Assembly: GCA_964036295.1 (NCBI GenBank)
Contig: OZ038462.1
Span: 39,785,680 to 39,849,679, forward strand
Origin: Plumapathes pennacea
Taxonomy: Eukaryota > Cnidaria > Anthozoa > Antipatharia > Myriopathidae
Length of the DNA stretch: 64,000 bases
Direction: 5' to 3'
Below, piece by piece: positions 11,452 to 22,783 of the stretch. The notes beneath the pieces are model-generated. The model was not told the DNA's origin, did not search any database, and saw only the letters and a list, made by a program, of their open reading frames with translations. The translations under genes and the position numbers were made by a program. Position 1 is the stretch's first letter, and each line of letters opens with the position of its first letter.

Positions 11452-14060
11452 ATGTTTGGAAATTATTACTTTGCAATAGTGGGACAACATGATAACCCAG
11501 TGTATGAGATGGAATTCAATCCTCAGATGAAGTCAGATGCTTCTCAAAGGGATCAAAGTTACAAGGTCGTTTCCACTTATTTTCTCTCAACGTATTTTGT
11601 CTTATTTCTTTTTTATTTTGCACCTATCGATCATGTCCAGGGGGTGGGGGGTGCACGGGACGGGGTGTGGACTTTAATCGTCGTTCCTTGACCCAGGTGG
11701 GGAATTTTATTAAACTTTAAAAAGAATTAATGAATGAAGAATGTTAGCCAAGTGCGGGGAAGTTTGACTCACAATTTCCTTAATAGAAGAGTATCCAACA
11801 CTCAAAACCTTATTTCAGAAAGAGGATCATCGTCACCTGAATCAGTTTGTAGTGCATGCCGCTCTGGATCTTGTTGATGAGACGATTTGGACCACCAACG
11901 GAATGCAAGTATTACAATCTGTTTATTAGGTTAATTTTATCACCTTGCATGCACATCAGCGGCTTGAAAAAATAGATGGATATCATCTGCGAAGCCAAGC
12001 CAACAAACCATTTCCATGACATCATAGGTAAGAAGTAAGACACAGGAAAGACCACTCTTTCACAAGTTCTGATTGGCCGCTCATTAGACAGCCTATCAGC
12101 CTACGACGACATGAAAGTCTTCTGTCAGCTCAGTTTTGCAGACGATATTTTTCAACCTCGCAAACAGGTGTTTTCACTGGCTAGCACATCAGCAATTGTG
12201 GAAAAACAATGGAACTGTTCTTCTCAGGGAACTGAGATATACTTTCATGTAAAAAAAGACTGATTTTTTGACACATGCAAACATGGTGGTAGATACAGTA
12301 TCCAATGTTTACAATGGGTAAATAGATGCTTTGTTCAAGATACAGTACTGTATACAAAGTTGCCATGATAACCTGTGTGATCTTCTCTGAAGGTACTTGA
12401 AGAATGTGGACAAGTTTAATGAATGGTTTGTGTCTGCTTTTGTCACTGCTGGAGATATCCTTTTCTGTTATTATTAGTATGTGTGTGCAGTACCTCAGTT
12501 TGTGATAGTTTAAAACCTTAGCTTTGGTCCTACTGTAGTATAAGATCAAAATATCAATTTGTTTCCAGGCTCTTTTCCCTGTGGGGAGGGGGAGGGGGTA
12601 AGGAAAAGAGCCTGGGAACAAGGATGAAGGCTTAATATGTGCAGTGAGTATTAATGGTTTGATCCATTTTTATTGCATAACTCAGAAGCCATACTGTGTA
12701 CTATTAGTCCCTGGTGAGAAAACTGAAGAAGGCCATACAGACTACATTTTTGAGTGTTTATGTTTAATCAGTTTTCAGATTAGAAAGACAGTGTTTTTTA
12801 ACTGTGCAAAGCTATGAACACAAGGTTTAATCCTTTCACTCCAAGTTTAGAATGCAGATTCTCCCAATCTTTTAAGGGAAAATTGTATGAGTGATGTAGT
12901 GGGAATTGATAGTTTAATCACCTATTATCTGAGCAAGGAATCAAAAGCCAAGTTCTCCTTACTGTATAATAAATATGTGCTGCCAAAACTGAAGGAGAAA
13001 ATTGAACTTGGTCACTCTTGGGAGTGAAAGGGTTAACCATTGATGGGGTAATCAGTTAGACTGTTATGCAATCACTTGGCTCCATAGTATCATCTCACTC
13101 TATGTTACTGTAAGAGTCCCAAAGACCAGCAAAGAGTCTTTATACCTAGCAATCACCTATACTACCTTTGAGATGGTTGCACAAGACAGTGTGTGAAGTT
13201 CTGTGATGCTGGCAGTCCAATTTCATAAAATAGTCCTGGCACTTTGTTCACTTAACATTGCCTGATTACTCCCTATAGAATATTATCCTTGACAGCTGTG
13301 TAAGTATGAGATTTATGATGTTACACGATGTAAAGAATGACGATGGAATAAAGAGCTTCTTTAGTGATGTTTATGAAGTCTTTATAAAGGTAAGATATTG
13401 TTGTATTGTACCACAAATACTTACAGTATAATTCAGTTGTCTTCTGCTGTAGTAACCAGCGACTTCTGAATGAAACCCTAACGTTCAGGGCTCAGGACCA
13501 ATACAAAGTGTCAAGTACTGTAGCTTAGTTTTTTCATTCAGAATAATCCCCTTGGGCACTGCAGACTTTTGAGCCTTGGCCAAACAGGCTCTCAACTTGA
13601 GCCAAGGTTTCAACTTGGGCATCATTTGGCTATTCACTTGGTTCAATTTTGACTATAAGCTCAAATTTCCAGCCAAGTTGAGCCAAGGCTGTTATTATTT
13701 AGCCATGCAAGCCAAGTCGAGTGTGGTCAAGCCAAGGGCAACACAAGGTGATTGCATTTGAGTGGTTTTCTTTCTACTTGGTTCAACTTGGGAGTAGTTT
13801 GAGAGAGCAATATACCTCTGGCAACCAGGGTAGCTACCCACACACAAGTTCAGTGATTTTGTGAACTTGGCTCAACTTGGCCAGGGCTTTAGTCTGAGAA
13901 GAAAGGTCATAAAGCCTCTCCTAAATGTTCACTAACATGGTTTTCGATTAACATTTTTCAGGTCATCATGAACCCTTTTTATGAGCTGGGAAGTAAGATA
14001 GAGTCAGCTAACTTTGAAAGAAAAGTCCTATTAAGTGGCAGAAAGCATCTTCTTGGATGA
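11452..14060 (+). CDS. TRAPPC2: TRAPPC2 (sedlin) orthologue, TRAPP complex subunit 2
   Basis: TRAPPC2 is a small longin-fold core subunit of the TRAPP tethering complexes that act in ER-Golgi traffic. Five exons give 148 aa (human 140): 11452-11565, 11819-11904, 12393-12454, 13304-13389, 13962-14060. Diagnostic stretches are [59 protein letters not shown] and the C-terminal [15 protein letters not shown]. The start at MFGNYYF was chosen by alignment to human MSGSFYF; an in-frame upstream ATG at 11365 would add 29 residues with no counterpart. Intron 2 needs a GC donor (GCAAGT) and intron 3 is minor-spliceosomal, with ATATCC at its start. No other choices keep the frame and the conserved residues. 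The gene is divergent from PCM1. Confidence 0.95.
12455..13303 (+). other. Minor-spliceosome (U12-type) AT-AA intron of TRAPPC2
   Basis: The intron opens with ATATCCTTTTCTG, an exact U12-type donor. Near its end TATCCTTGAC is a close match to the U12 branch site, 11 nt before the proposed end at TAA. Only an AA terminus gives GGA GGT ATG and keeps the frame; the AG one base later gives an immediate stop. Human TRAPPC2 is known to have a non-canonical splice site at the equivalent place. Confidence 0.8.
12827..13036. repeat. Same inverted-repeat family, copy 3
   Basis: TTAATCCTTTCACTCCAAG to GGGAGTGAAAGGGTTAA; it lies inside the U12-type intron of TRAPPC2. Confidence 0.75.
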
Positions 14061-14126
14061 CAGTGCTGAACACTGGAAATTAGACTTTATCATTTTTATG
14101 TATATAGATACATTAAGGAATTTGTA

Positions 14127-14132
14127 AATAAA
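14127..14132 (+). terminator. Poly(A) signal of TRAPPC2
   Basis: AATAAA lies 67 bases after the TRAPPC2 stop codon. Confidence 0.6.
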
Positions 14133-14339
14133 AATATACACTGCTGCAGAAAGAGTACGTTTGAAATATAGGAGGAAGCATTGTAATGGGCTCTTTGCAC
14201 AGAAACTGGCACAAGCTTCAAAGCGAGGCTGTCCTGGCATAATTGAGAAAGTTGTGCATGTAACTCCCCAAATGAAACATGTGCATGTATTCTGAAGACG
14301 CCCTGGTACTTTAGAGCGATAGGAAACTCTCTTGGTTAA

Positions 14340-15130
14340 GGTCTGGCGAATTTCGGGCCAGGTTAGCCTCGCTTTGAATCCAAGATGGCGGCACCGTGCA
14401 ATGAGCGAATAGTGGTAAATAGTAAGAAAACAAAACTTACGATGGCCCACAACCGTCACGGCAAAAGAGAACAGCAAACGGCAACAACAAATAGCTCACG
14501 GCAAAAAAAAAAAAAAAAAAAACAGCTCACGGCAAGCGCAAATTAACAATTTGTTTTTTACACTAACAAAACTCAAGCGACGACGCGGGGAAAACACGCA
14601 AGAAAACTGGATTTTGTTCGATTTGTTGTCAACAACTTTTCTCGCTTTCTAATTGGTCAAGGTTAAAATTCAAGACATTTCATTGGCCAAAAAGTGACAG
14701 TTTGACGTGAGCATTTCGCGCGTGCAAAATAAAATTTTGTCAAAGAAGTTGGAAAGAAATGAAACTAAACGCTTTTTCTGCAGCGGTTTTCTCGACAATT
14801 TCCAGACAAAGCTCAAGGAAATTCGCCTCTGAACACTTCTGGTTCTCTACTTCAAATGAGGAATGTCGCTTTTGCAAGAATTGAGGTAAAATTGAAGCTG
14901 AATTCACCTTCTTCGTCCAAATCACTGTCGTCAGCACTCGATTTTGTGTCTGTCCTCTTATTGATAATGAAAATTAGCCGAAACGAGAAACTGACGTGTT
15001 ATTGTAAAATAATCCACGGCAAGAGCAAAATAACTCGCGGCAAAACAAAACAGCTTACGGCAAAGAGCAACTTGCTCAAAACCGCAGGCCTGGGTACAAG
15101 TGAAGCAAAGCATCATGGAACATTTCCAAG
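14340..15130. repeat. Intergenic block with dispersed repeat copies and 'CACGGCAA' motifs
   Basis: The block holds several copies of a short motif (CTCACGGCAA, CTCGCGGCAA, CTTACGGCAA) around 14,490-14,535 and 15,015-15,065. A segment at about 14,925-15,010 (TGTGTCTGTCCTCTTATT, then GAAACTGACGTGTTATTGTA) recurs at about 27,750-27,835. CAAGATGGCGGCACC near 14,382 is a YY1-type core promoter motif without an obvious gene. Probably one or more old mobile elements. Confidence 0.45.
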
Positions 15131-15158
15131 ATGGTAGCTGCATGTTTCAGGTACTGAG

Positions 15159-15228
15159 ATGTTTTGTGCAAGCTGTGGTGCGGAATTGTTCGCCGGTACA
15201 GCAAATTTCTGTTCGCAATGTGGCACAG
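15159..15228 (+). CDS. Orphan zinc-ribbon exon (possible small gene or remnant)
   Basis: An ATG opens MFCASCGAELFAGTANFC followed by SQCGT, a four-cysteine CxxC...CxxC zinc ribbon of the kind found at the N terminus of many cnidarian proteins. A GT follows at 15229. A downstream acceptor at 15262 would continue the frame to a TAG at 15387, but that intron would be only 34 nt, which is very short. A YY1-like CAAGATGGTAGC lies just upstream at about 15,128. I cannot find a convincing full gene. It could be a remnant or a first exon whose partners lie further right. Confidence 0.3.
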
Positions 15229-15387
15229 GTTGGTTTAATTTTCATCTCATCATCATTTACAGCTGGAATTGATCTATGCATAACCAGAAGATTGAAACAC
15301 AACCATCTGATTGATATCATTTGCTCAACCAATCAACGTCTGCAGAAGGAGAAACCAATCAGCGTTCAAAAAGTACATGCCACGTAG

Positions 15388-17435
15388 CCGTAGCTTTTAA
15401 TCACTAAATTAATTTTTAAATTTAAAAATACAAAAATACTTATCGATACGAGATCGATCTATTCTCCGTAATTCCATGAAGAAATACGCGACGAAGAACG
15501 CAAGTTCACGTTGAGTTATGACGCACGCGGATTCGTCAGCGTCTGCCAATCAGATTGCGCGTACTAGTCTACCTAAAGGAATAGAGCACGTGCTATGTTG
15601 AGCAATAGAAGCACGCGGGAGTTTGAAAGAACACGAGAGAAGTGTGGAGAAGCACCACGCTGCAAACAAAATAATGCACCAATGCTGAAGTTACATAAGC
15701 TAAAATTAACAGGCGTTCTGTTCTTTTGGGCTGTATGCGGAGGGGAGGGGTACTGCCATAAAAAGCCATATATGTGCTCGGCGTCTTTTTCTTTTTTGAG
15801 CGAATTTTACGCCATGCTTTCGCCCCTCGGACAAATGTAACGCGAGGGGCCTAAATGGCCTGGTGATGTAAGAATGTAATTACTAGACCGATGGCAAAAA
15901 GTTGCATAACGTAAAGTTCGTCGATGTGGACTTGCTGAACACCGTAAAGATTGTGTAAGCCACAGCTCGCGTTTTGAGCCGCAAGTTGACGCGCGCTGGC
16001 CTGGAGATGAGTCAGACGCCAAGGAAATATGGAACGGCGGTTAGTCTAAACTTGTTGAGAAAAGGAGATTGGAAACGACCGGCCCGATTAGGACCCAACA
16101 CTGAAGCTTTTAGTAGACTCGATCCTTTTGATTCAGGGGTAAAAACATTTTAGGGGATTCAGTGGGGACCAAACAGCCTATTGCCAGAATTCTCAAATGA
16201 ATAGCCTGCTGACTCTGTTTTCAAGATAAAATAGGCCATTCTCTCAAGGTTGCGCGCGCATCCAAGCTTGACGGGCCAAGACTTCCGAATTCAACTTTTG
16301 GCTTTCTTTTACGGCGGACTGTGTTCGGCCTCGATGTAAACTGCTTCATGCAGCGCTTCTATTTGAGTTAGGACGGCTAACTTGAGTTTTAAGGCCGTTT
16401 TCTACAACGTTCACGCATGAATGCTCGCTAAACAATTCTCATATCGAAGGTTGTGACCCGCCAATCTTGGATTCTTGCGCAACCTTGAGAAAATGGTTTT
16501 TGGACGAAGCTAAGTGATAGATCCTGGAGAACAAAGCAATCTAACATGATACCCACTAACGCAGTTTGAAGGGTCAGGATGTGTCGGACGTATTGTAGTA
16601 TTCTGGTGTCAGTAGACTCTGTATCGTAAATTAATGTGGGTTCAATGAACGCTAGCCAAGGCTGACGTTTCGAGCGTTTAAAGCCAAAAGAGCTTTTAAT
16701 AGTACAGTTTGACAGACTTCTACATTACATTTATCGTCCTACAAAAGGTTCTGTTTCCTGTTATTTTTTGTATACTCTGTCATTATCGCTAAAAGATGTC
16801 AATTGTCCTTCCTAGTCTTATGAGCAGCTGCTAGAGCACAAGATAATTAGACTAGAAGAGAATAGACTGAAGCTATCGAGATTCGACACAAGTTAGATTG
16901 TGAAAGACTTCGCCATTGTCTTCTTATTCAATCGAGGGATGGCATTTTCAAAGAGGCATCTGTCATGCGAAACTGTCCTCGCCCACTTTGTACACGGCTG
17001 GTCAGCTGCGAAATATTGTTTGTTTTCACTTTCAGCCTCGTATCTATGCCACAGCACTTTTGTCTACTTCCACTGTGATAAAAAAGAAAAACTTTCTTTC
17101 CGTGAAAAGGTGCTCGTGTGTTAAGCTTGACGCATGCGAGTCCAATATCCGCTTCGTTACCAAAAGGCAATCGCGCGCCCCAAGAAACTCTGTTTGTTTT
17201 GACAGGCACGAGAAGCGAGAATAATTTAAATGCGGAGTAGCGGCTCAGTAGCTAAAAAGAGAAAGCATGAATTGACCAGCGTTAATGGTTTAGGTCTTTG
17301 TTTCTTCAAATCCACTCGGAAACAATAAACTTAATCGTTAAAAGGCTAATACGCGCGGTAATCTGTTCATTCAACACCACTCGATAAACGCTACCTGTCT
17401 CGGCTAAGAGAACCAAAAAGGAACGATACAGCAGC
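15388..17435. other. Intergenic, no gene recognised
   Basis: I find no open frame with recognisable protein similarity here. A segment near 16,655 (GCTGACGTTTCGAGCG) is shared with the long palindrome at 30.5 kb. The last few hundred bases presumably hold the Sox promoter, but I see no clear TATA box. Confidence 0.4.
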
Positions 17436-18119
17436 ATGGATTTAACCACTAGCAAAGATGGCCACATCAAGAGGCCGCTCAACTCGTTCATGGTCTGGGC
17501 TAAAGAGCAGCGAAGACTGATGAACCGGAATAACCCCAGAATGCGCAACGCAGAAATAAGCAAGATTTTAGGCGAAGAGTGGCGGAAAATGTCCGAAGAG
17601 GAGAAAAAACCTTACGTGGAAGAAGCAGTCCGCCTCAGACGACAGCACAAGGTGGACCACCCAAACTACCGCTACAGACCGCGAAGGAAACTGAACAGGC
17701 TAGAAGTTGGGGACGAAGGCAGTGCGAGTCAGCAGCGACTGACTGCGTTTTCACTCTACTCTAGCACCCTGGGTTCGCCCAAGCTCATCGCTCCAGCGGT
17801 CTCAAAGGATGCAGGTGTACCCCTCTACCCGCGCTTGTCATCGGAGAGTCCTTCCTTCTCACTTGATATGTACCCAAAGCCAAGTACCCTGGCCCCGTTT
17901 CCAGTTCGCGCCTTAAGTGTTCCATCCTGGCATGGCTTCCTCCCCAGGCCATCTCCGTTCTATAGCCCGTACATGCCTCGCCTGACACCTGACAGTGCCA
18001 TGTCTGGTGCTTCATTCTGCTTTGCAAAAACGCCAGCCACTCATGAAGGGGTTTCGACAAATAGCAAGCGCACATGGAGTCCTTTCCTGCAGCCAAGGCC
18101 CGAAATGCCCCCCGTTTGA
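17436..18119 (+). CDS. Intronless Sox-family HMG-box transcription factor
   Basis: A single exon of 227 aa begins with a Sox HMG box at about residues 10-88: GHIKRPLNSFMVWAKEQRR, NAEISKILGEEW, PYVEEAVRLRRQHK, then DHPNYRYRPRRK. Sox boxes bind the DNA minor groove and bend it. The signature RPMNAFMVW is changed to RPLNSFMVW. The end of the box (DHPNY.YRPRRK) resembles SoxF/SoxE while the start (GHIKRP) resembles SoxB/SoxC, so I do not assign a group. The rest is a Pro/Ser-rich tail without a recognised domain. The ATG is the first in frame and lies directly upstream of the box. Neighbours give no functional hint. Confidence 0.9.
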   Translation: MDLTTSKDGHIKRPLNSFMVWAKEQRRLMNRNNPRMRNAEISKILGEEWRKMSEEEKKPYVEEAVRLRRQHKVDHPNYRYRPRRKLNRLEVGDEGSASQQRLTAFSLYSSTLGSPKLIAPAVSKDAGVPLYPRLSSESPSFSLDMYPKPSTLAPFPVRALSVPSWHGFLPRPSPFYSPYMPRLTPDSAMSGASFCFAKTPATHEGVSTNSKRTWSPFLQPRPEMPPV

Positions 18120-18348
18120 GATAGTTGGGAACAAACAAACGAACTCATGCGCTTTGGATTTTATTCAATAGCGCGCCCTACTATTCTATCAAATTTTTAA
18201 TTGAACTAGTCGTCTGACTAACGTATTTCCAGGTTCTAGCAACTTCTCGTGCTGTATAGTGTATCGAACGGACAACTACTTATTGCGTTTTTGTTGTAAT
18301 GTGAATCTGGTTTAGATTCATCTCTTGTCACATATCTTGTCAAACAGA

Positions 18349-18354
18349 AATAAA
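18349..18354 (+). terminator. Poly(A) signal of the Sox gene
   Basis: AATAAA lies about 230 bases after the Sox stop codon. Confidence 0.5.
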
Positions 18355-18359
18355 TAGCA

Positions 18360-21300
18360 CTCGTTTCACACTGAAGTTTGATTTTTTTTTCTTCTTTTTC
18401 TAAGTTAATGATGAACCAAAAGATTAATTGAAAGCTAATTACACGTAGAAGTGCTGACAGGTTTCTTTTAAAAAGCTTCATCAAAATAAAGCTCATACCA
18501 GACGGGGAACTTGTTCCTTGATTGGCCTTTGCAATTTTTAGGACAGTGCAGTCAATCTGACCATGTACAATCTGTTTCAATTTATCAACGAATCTTCCAA
18601 GATAATTTTGCCTTTTGAATATTAGTTAGAAATAATCTCTCGTTTTTTCCTGTACTCTCTCGCCGACCTTTTGATGTCAGGGGGTAAGGCTTCAAAAAAG
18701 AGTACTTTCAAGCTAGTCCTTTCACTTTCGTGACTTCTTTTCGCGTGGTGTTTCATTTGCCGGCAAACGTGCTGAAAATGGCACGGCGCGTGGGAACTCT
18801 GTTATTCGCCTGGAATATGCCAGGGCTGTACCAAACAATTCCTAAATAATAGAGCACGTGGGAAAAGAACAATTGTTTTCTCGCGCATACATTCTAAATC
18901 GAGAGCAGAGTAATTTTATAAATTGCTCTCTCCGTTAGAACAAAAATGGCGCCCAATATGCCACCTACGCGAGCTAAACTAGAGCGTTCAGCCGGGCGCG
19001 TATCGTCCAGCTTTGTCAGATCCATGGTTGCTTAACTTCTGTTCTTTTTTATAATGCCCCTTGATTTGTTAATGCCTTTTGGGTTATGGATGCATTAATC
19101 TTTCCTTAACAAAAGTGAGCCTCAACAAAGAGTCTGGTCTGATGGAAAAGCTCAAGCCAAGTGTAATTGTTTTTTTCCTTACGCACAAGACTACACAAAA
19201 GGCTTTACAAAATTGTATATCGTTTCGGGTTATTAGCGATTACATGACCCTTGGTTGCACGGAAGCGTAAAATACCGGATTAAGAGCGTTGAAAAAGAAC
19301 GGGAATTGTACGTGAGGTCTTACCATTTCTTATCAAAGGTATAACACTGTGGAAAATAGGATGGAAGAGACTTCTAGACTGGTAATTACTGATGATATTG
19401 ACAGCCTTCATAGTGACGCAGGGTCATCTCAAGTGCTGGACTGTTCCCATCATTGTTAAATATAATTAACTGAATTTTTATCAAAGCAATTATAATAGGT
19501 CCAGTTCAAACAACTGGCAAAGCTGATGTTCAAAGACTATTTTGTACAACGTGTGTATCCTTGACACAAAAAAAGTCAGCAAACAAACGCCTTTCGCTTG
19601 ATCAAATCTCATAAGTAAATAAAGTTGATATTTGCTTTGGGATTTAGGCAACTTAGACCTTTTAATGTAAAATAAAGGTGTTAAAAGATGCTGGATCACA
19701 GGGGTTTTTAAATAAGGAAAAATGTAAAGAATAAAAACATAGATGACCTCACAATGTGAGCTTCACTGTCTTTCTTTTGTCTCCTTCATGTGTCTCAAGT
19801 ATAATTTGTTCAATTGATCCGCGCGCGAGGGTAAACCACTGATAGACCGAGAAATAAAAGTGTACTCCTATACAATTGAGGGGTCCACTAACTAAACCGA
19901 TGGGTTTGATAAACTCAATAAACAGCCGTGACAACAACTCAGACTCGACCAATATACAACACTGTTTATCGTCAGATAATTCAAAGGTGTGGAAACTTTA
20001 CAATGCTTCTCTCTCGTGGTATTGGTCGTCACGGATGACTGGATTGAGCAGTGGTTGGGCCCATTGTCGTTTTGATAAGCACACACCATCATTTGATTGA
20101 GGCTGAGGCTAATTTTCAGTAATTACAGAGTCGGTAGCACGTTTCTCTTCACTTGAGTATCCTAAGACACATGTGCATTATTTTATGAGATACAGTTATA
20201 CAAAGGATTGCCAAATTGCTTCCAAATCTGTGTTTAGTACGTGTCAGTTATAGAAGAAATCAACTAGATCCAGGAATGGAGCTATTTCGTGGTTGCAGAC
20301 TCAAATTCAAGCCGGAGAGAAACCCGTGTTGAAAAAGCTCTAACCACTAAATTAGGGTTCACTGATGTGTTTTTCTTTATTTGAAAACGATGCTTGGCAA
20401 ACGTGCCGTTTTCAATGTTTGCACAAAAACAGAAATCGGAGCGTTGTAGAATCGACGCGTTTCAAATTGAATTTGATCGTTTTCGTATAAGCGGGAGATG
20501 AAAACGTAACAATATCGAAGCGAAAACGCATCCGTGTATAAACATGTAGATTCGATTTAGTACTGTTTTTAGAATTTATCCATTCACACTCCCGAGTCTT
20601 GTCCGTGTGACAGTGACAATAAATCAAAATCGATTATCTAGCACTAGGTACCAGAGCTTTATTAATTGAGCATCATTATCTGGAAACATGAAGTAAACTT
20701 GGTTTTAGATCTTGTTGTTCAGTTTATAAAGGCCTTACTGCTCTGAAAGCTGTTTCGAGCGACATCGGGTCGCCCAGCATTGTGGGTACTGCAGCGAAGA
20801 ATCGACTACATTTTTTTGTTCAGTTCCCACCACTGAGATGTATCAACTTGGAATTTGATAACATGGTTGTGAATTATCCAATTTCCTGGAAATGCTGACT
20901 TTGTCAATTCTAATAAAAAATAACGTCTCTTAGATAAATTCTCACGTTAACTTGGTAAGTACACTGCAAGTAATCGACATCGATTTTCTCATGTCAGGCT
21001 TTGAACGACACTTGATGTACAGGAAGTGGAGTCAAAAGTTCATCATTTGAACTTTTGGTAATCAATTATCATCAGATACTCGGAGAAAGTCGGAGAATTA
21101 GCTAAGACAAAAAAACATTTACACAACTAAACAATGTACAGAACCCTGCTCTCTAATCACTCACGCACCCCACCCCCCTTCCCTCCCCTCCCCTCCCCCG
21201 TCAATAGGCTACTGTCATGGGTAAATGAACCTTCGTATTTATGTGCAGTGTTTGCTTTTTATTACTGTGCATGCGGGTTTACCGAATTAACAGATCGGAC

Positions 21301-22650
21301 AGAACAGCCTAATAAACTATTCAAAACTCTCAAGAGAATTATTGGTAAAGAACTTAAAGTGCCAGGGAAACGAAAATCCGAAGACTCTGAGAACAAAGCA
21401 AAACGCTAGATGGATAGGCTATTATCACATAAAAATACGCGCTTTTATGTGAAGCGAAAGCACTACGCTGTATTTTTAACGAAAACATGGCCAAAATGGC
21501 CTGTTGGCGGCGACAATTCCGGCTTTGCATAATTTAAGGTGTGACGTCACAAGGTTGACTCATCAGATCATGGCAGAAAAGAACGAAAGGCGCGCGAGAA
21601 AAGGAGGAAAGTATTGTGTTGCTGGAGGGCCACGCAATGTCAGTTGCTTGAACGGATCATACTCAGATGGTGTTTCAATGCATCTATTTCAGCTTTTTCT
21701 CCACACAGCTGATACAATTCGCTTGACCGTAAACAAAAGATTGTATAGCAATTGCAGCGATGTTAGATAAAATGTGGCTGTTGTTTTCCCGATTTATCAT
21801 TCTGTTGCAAAAATAACAAAACAAAGCCAAGTGATAAAGGCAAATGTATATAGCGTTAAAGCAAACAAAGCCCACAGATATCGGGCTTTTTTCAAAAATG
21901 TTGAAAAAGCTCTGATAACAAATTTATTCAAACGCTGCTCATTTTGGTCAGACCCAGCAGCTGCTCCTGAAGCAACCTCGTTCCCAAAGTCCGAGATTGA
22001 TATCGAAGATAAGGCAGAGTGAAAAAGCCCCGTAGTTTTTCATTATACGCATTATCATAATAAATGTAATTCACGTCGCGGAAGCACATATAACGCTTCA
22101 GTTGTACGCCGAAGATCGGTTTTTCAAAGCACGATTAGGCTTAAATCCTGAATTAGGTTTAAACTTTGTTGTCATTTGTAAGCCTGAAAATACGAAGCTT
22201 TCTTTCACAACGTGACTCGACATGTTTTGAGCTAGAACAAAGACAGGAACACAGAAACGCACAGACGGTGTCATTTCAAAGCCTAAAAATTCGCTTTCAA
22301 AACGCCAGCACTTCCTTGTTTCGTTTCGAGAAAGGCAAAAAGACAAACAAGCAGAGACACACAGATGGAGACAGACAGAAGCATCGATATAATATACGTT
22401 ACTAACATGAAGTATGCCATTTTAAGTAATAACCCATATAACTATTTTAGTTTACCTCTGGTTCTACTTCGCTCTTTTGTTAAGCGGCTACAAAACTATT
22501 GGTCGGAGTTGATAACACAATTAAACACGTAGTCCTTTGGACAGCGGAAGCGATATATAAAAAGCACATGGCATTGTGCAAAACTATAGTGTTCTGGGAA
22601 CTTTTGGGGGGTTGGGGTCAAGCTAACAGTCGGGACTAATTGCTCAGGTG
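18360..22650. other. Intergenic, no gene recognised
   Basis: Open frames of 60-90 codons occur, for example 21,134-21,409 with a Lys-rich end and 21,774-22,022. None shows a known domain or clear splice context. A degenerate tRNA-like head on the minus strand near 20,290-20,360 may be an old SINE. Confidence 0.4.
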
Positions 22651-22655
22651 GAAGC

Positions 22656-22747
22656 TGATTAAAGAATTAACTCTTACTACATCACTCATACATTTTCTTC
22701 TTAAAAAAATGAGAATCTGCATTTTGAGCTTGGGAGTGAAAGGGTTA
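22656..22747. repeat. Same inverted-repeat family, copy 4 (half element)
   Basis: Only the half ending CTTGGGAGTGAAAGGGTTAA is present, just past the 3' end of the minus-strand CUB/EGF gene. Confidence 0.7.
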
Positions 22748-22783
22748 AATCTCTTACTGAGGGCATGTCCTGCCACGTTGCAA

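Noticed and set aside
14031..14477. 148-codon minus-strand frame overlapping the TRAPPC2 end
   Set aside because: It has no domain similarity, lies antisense to a well-supported exon and crosses repeat sequence.
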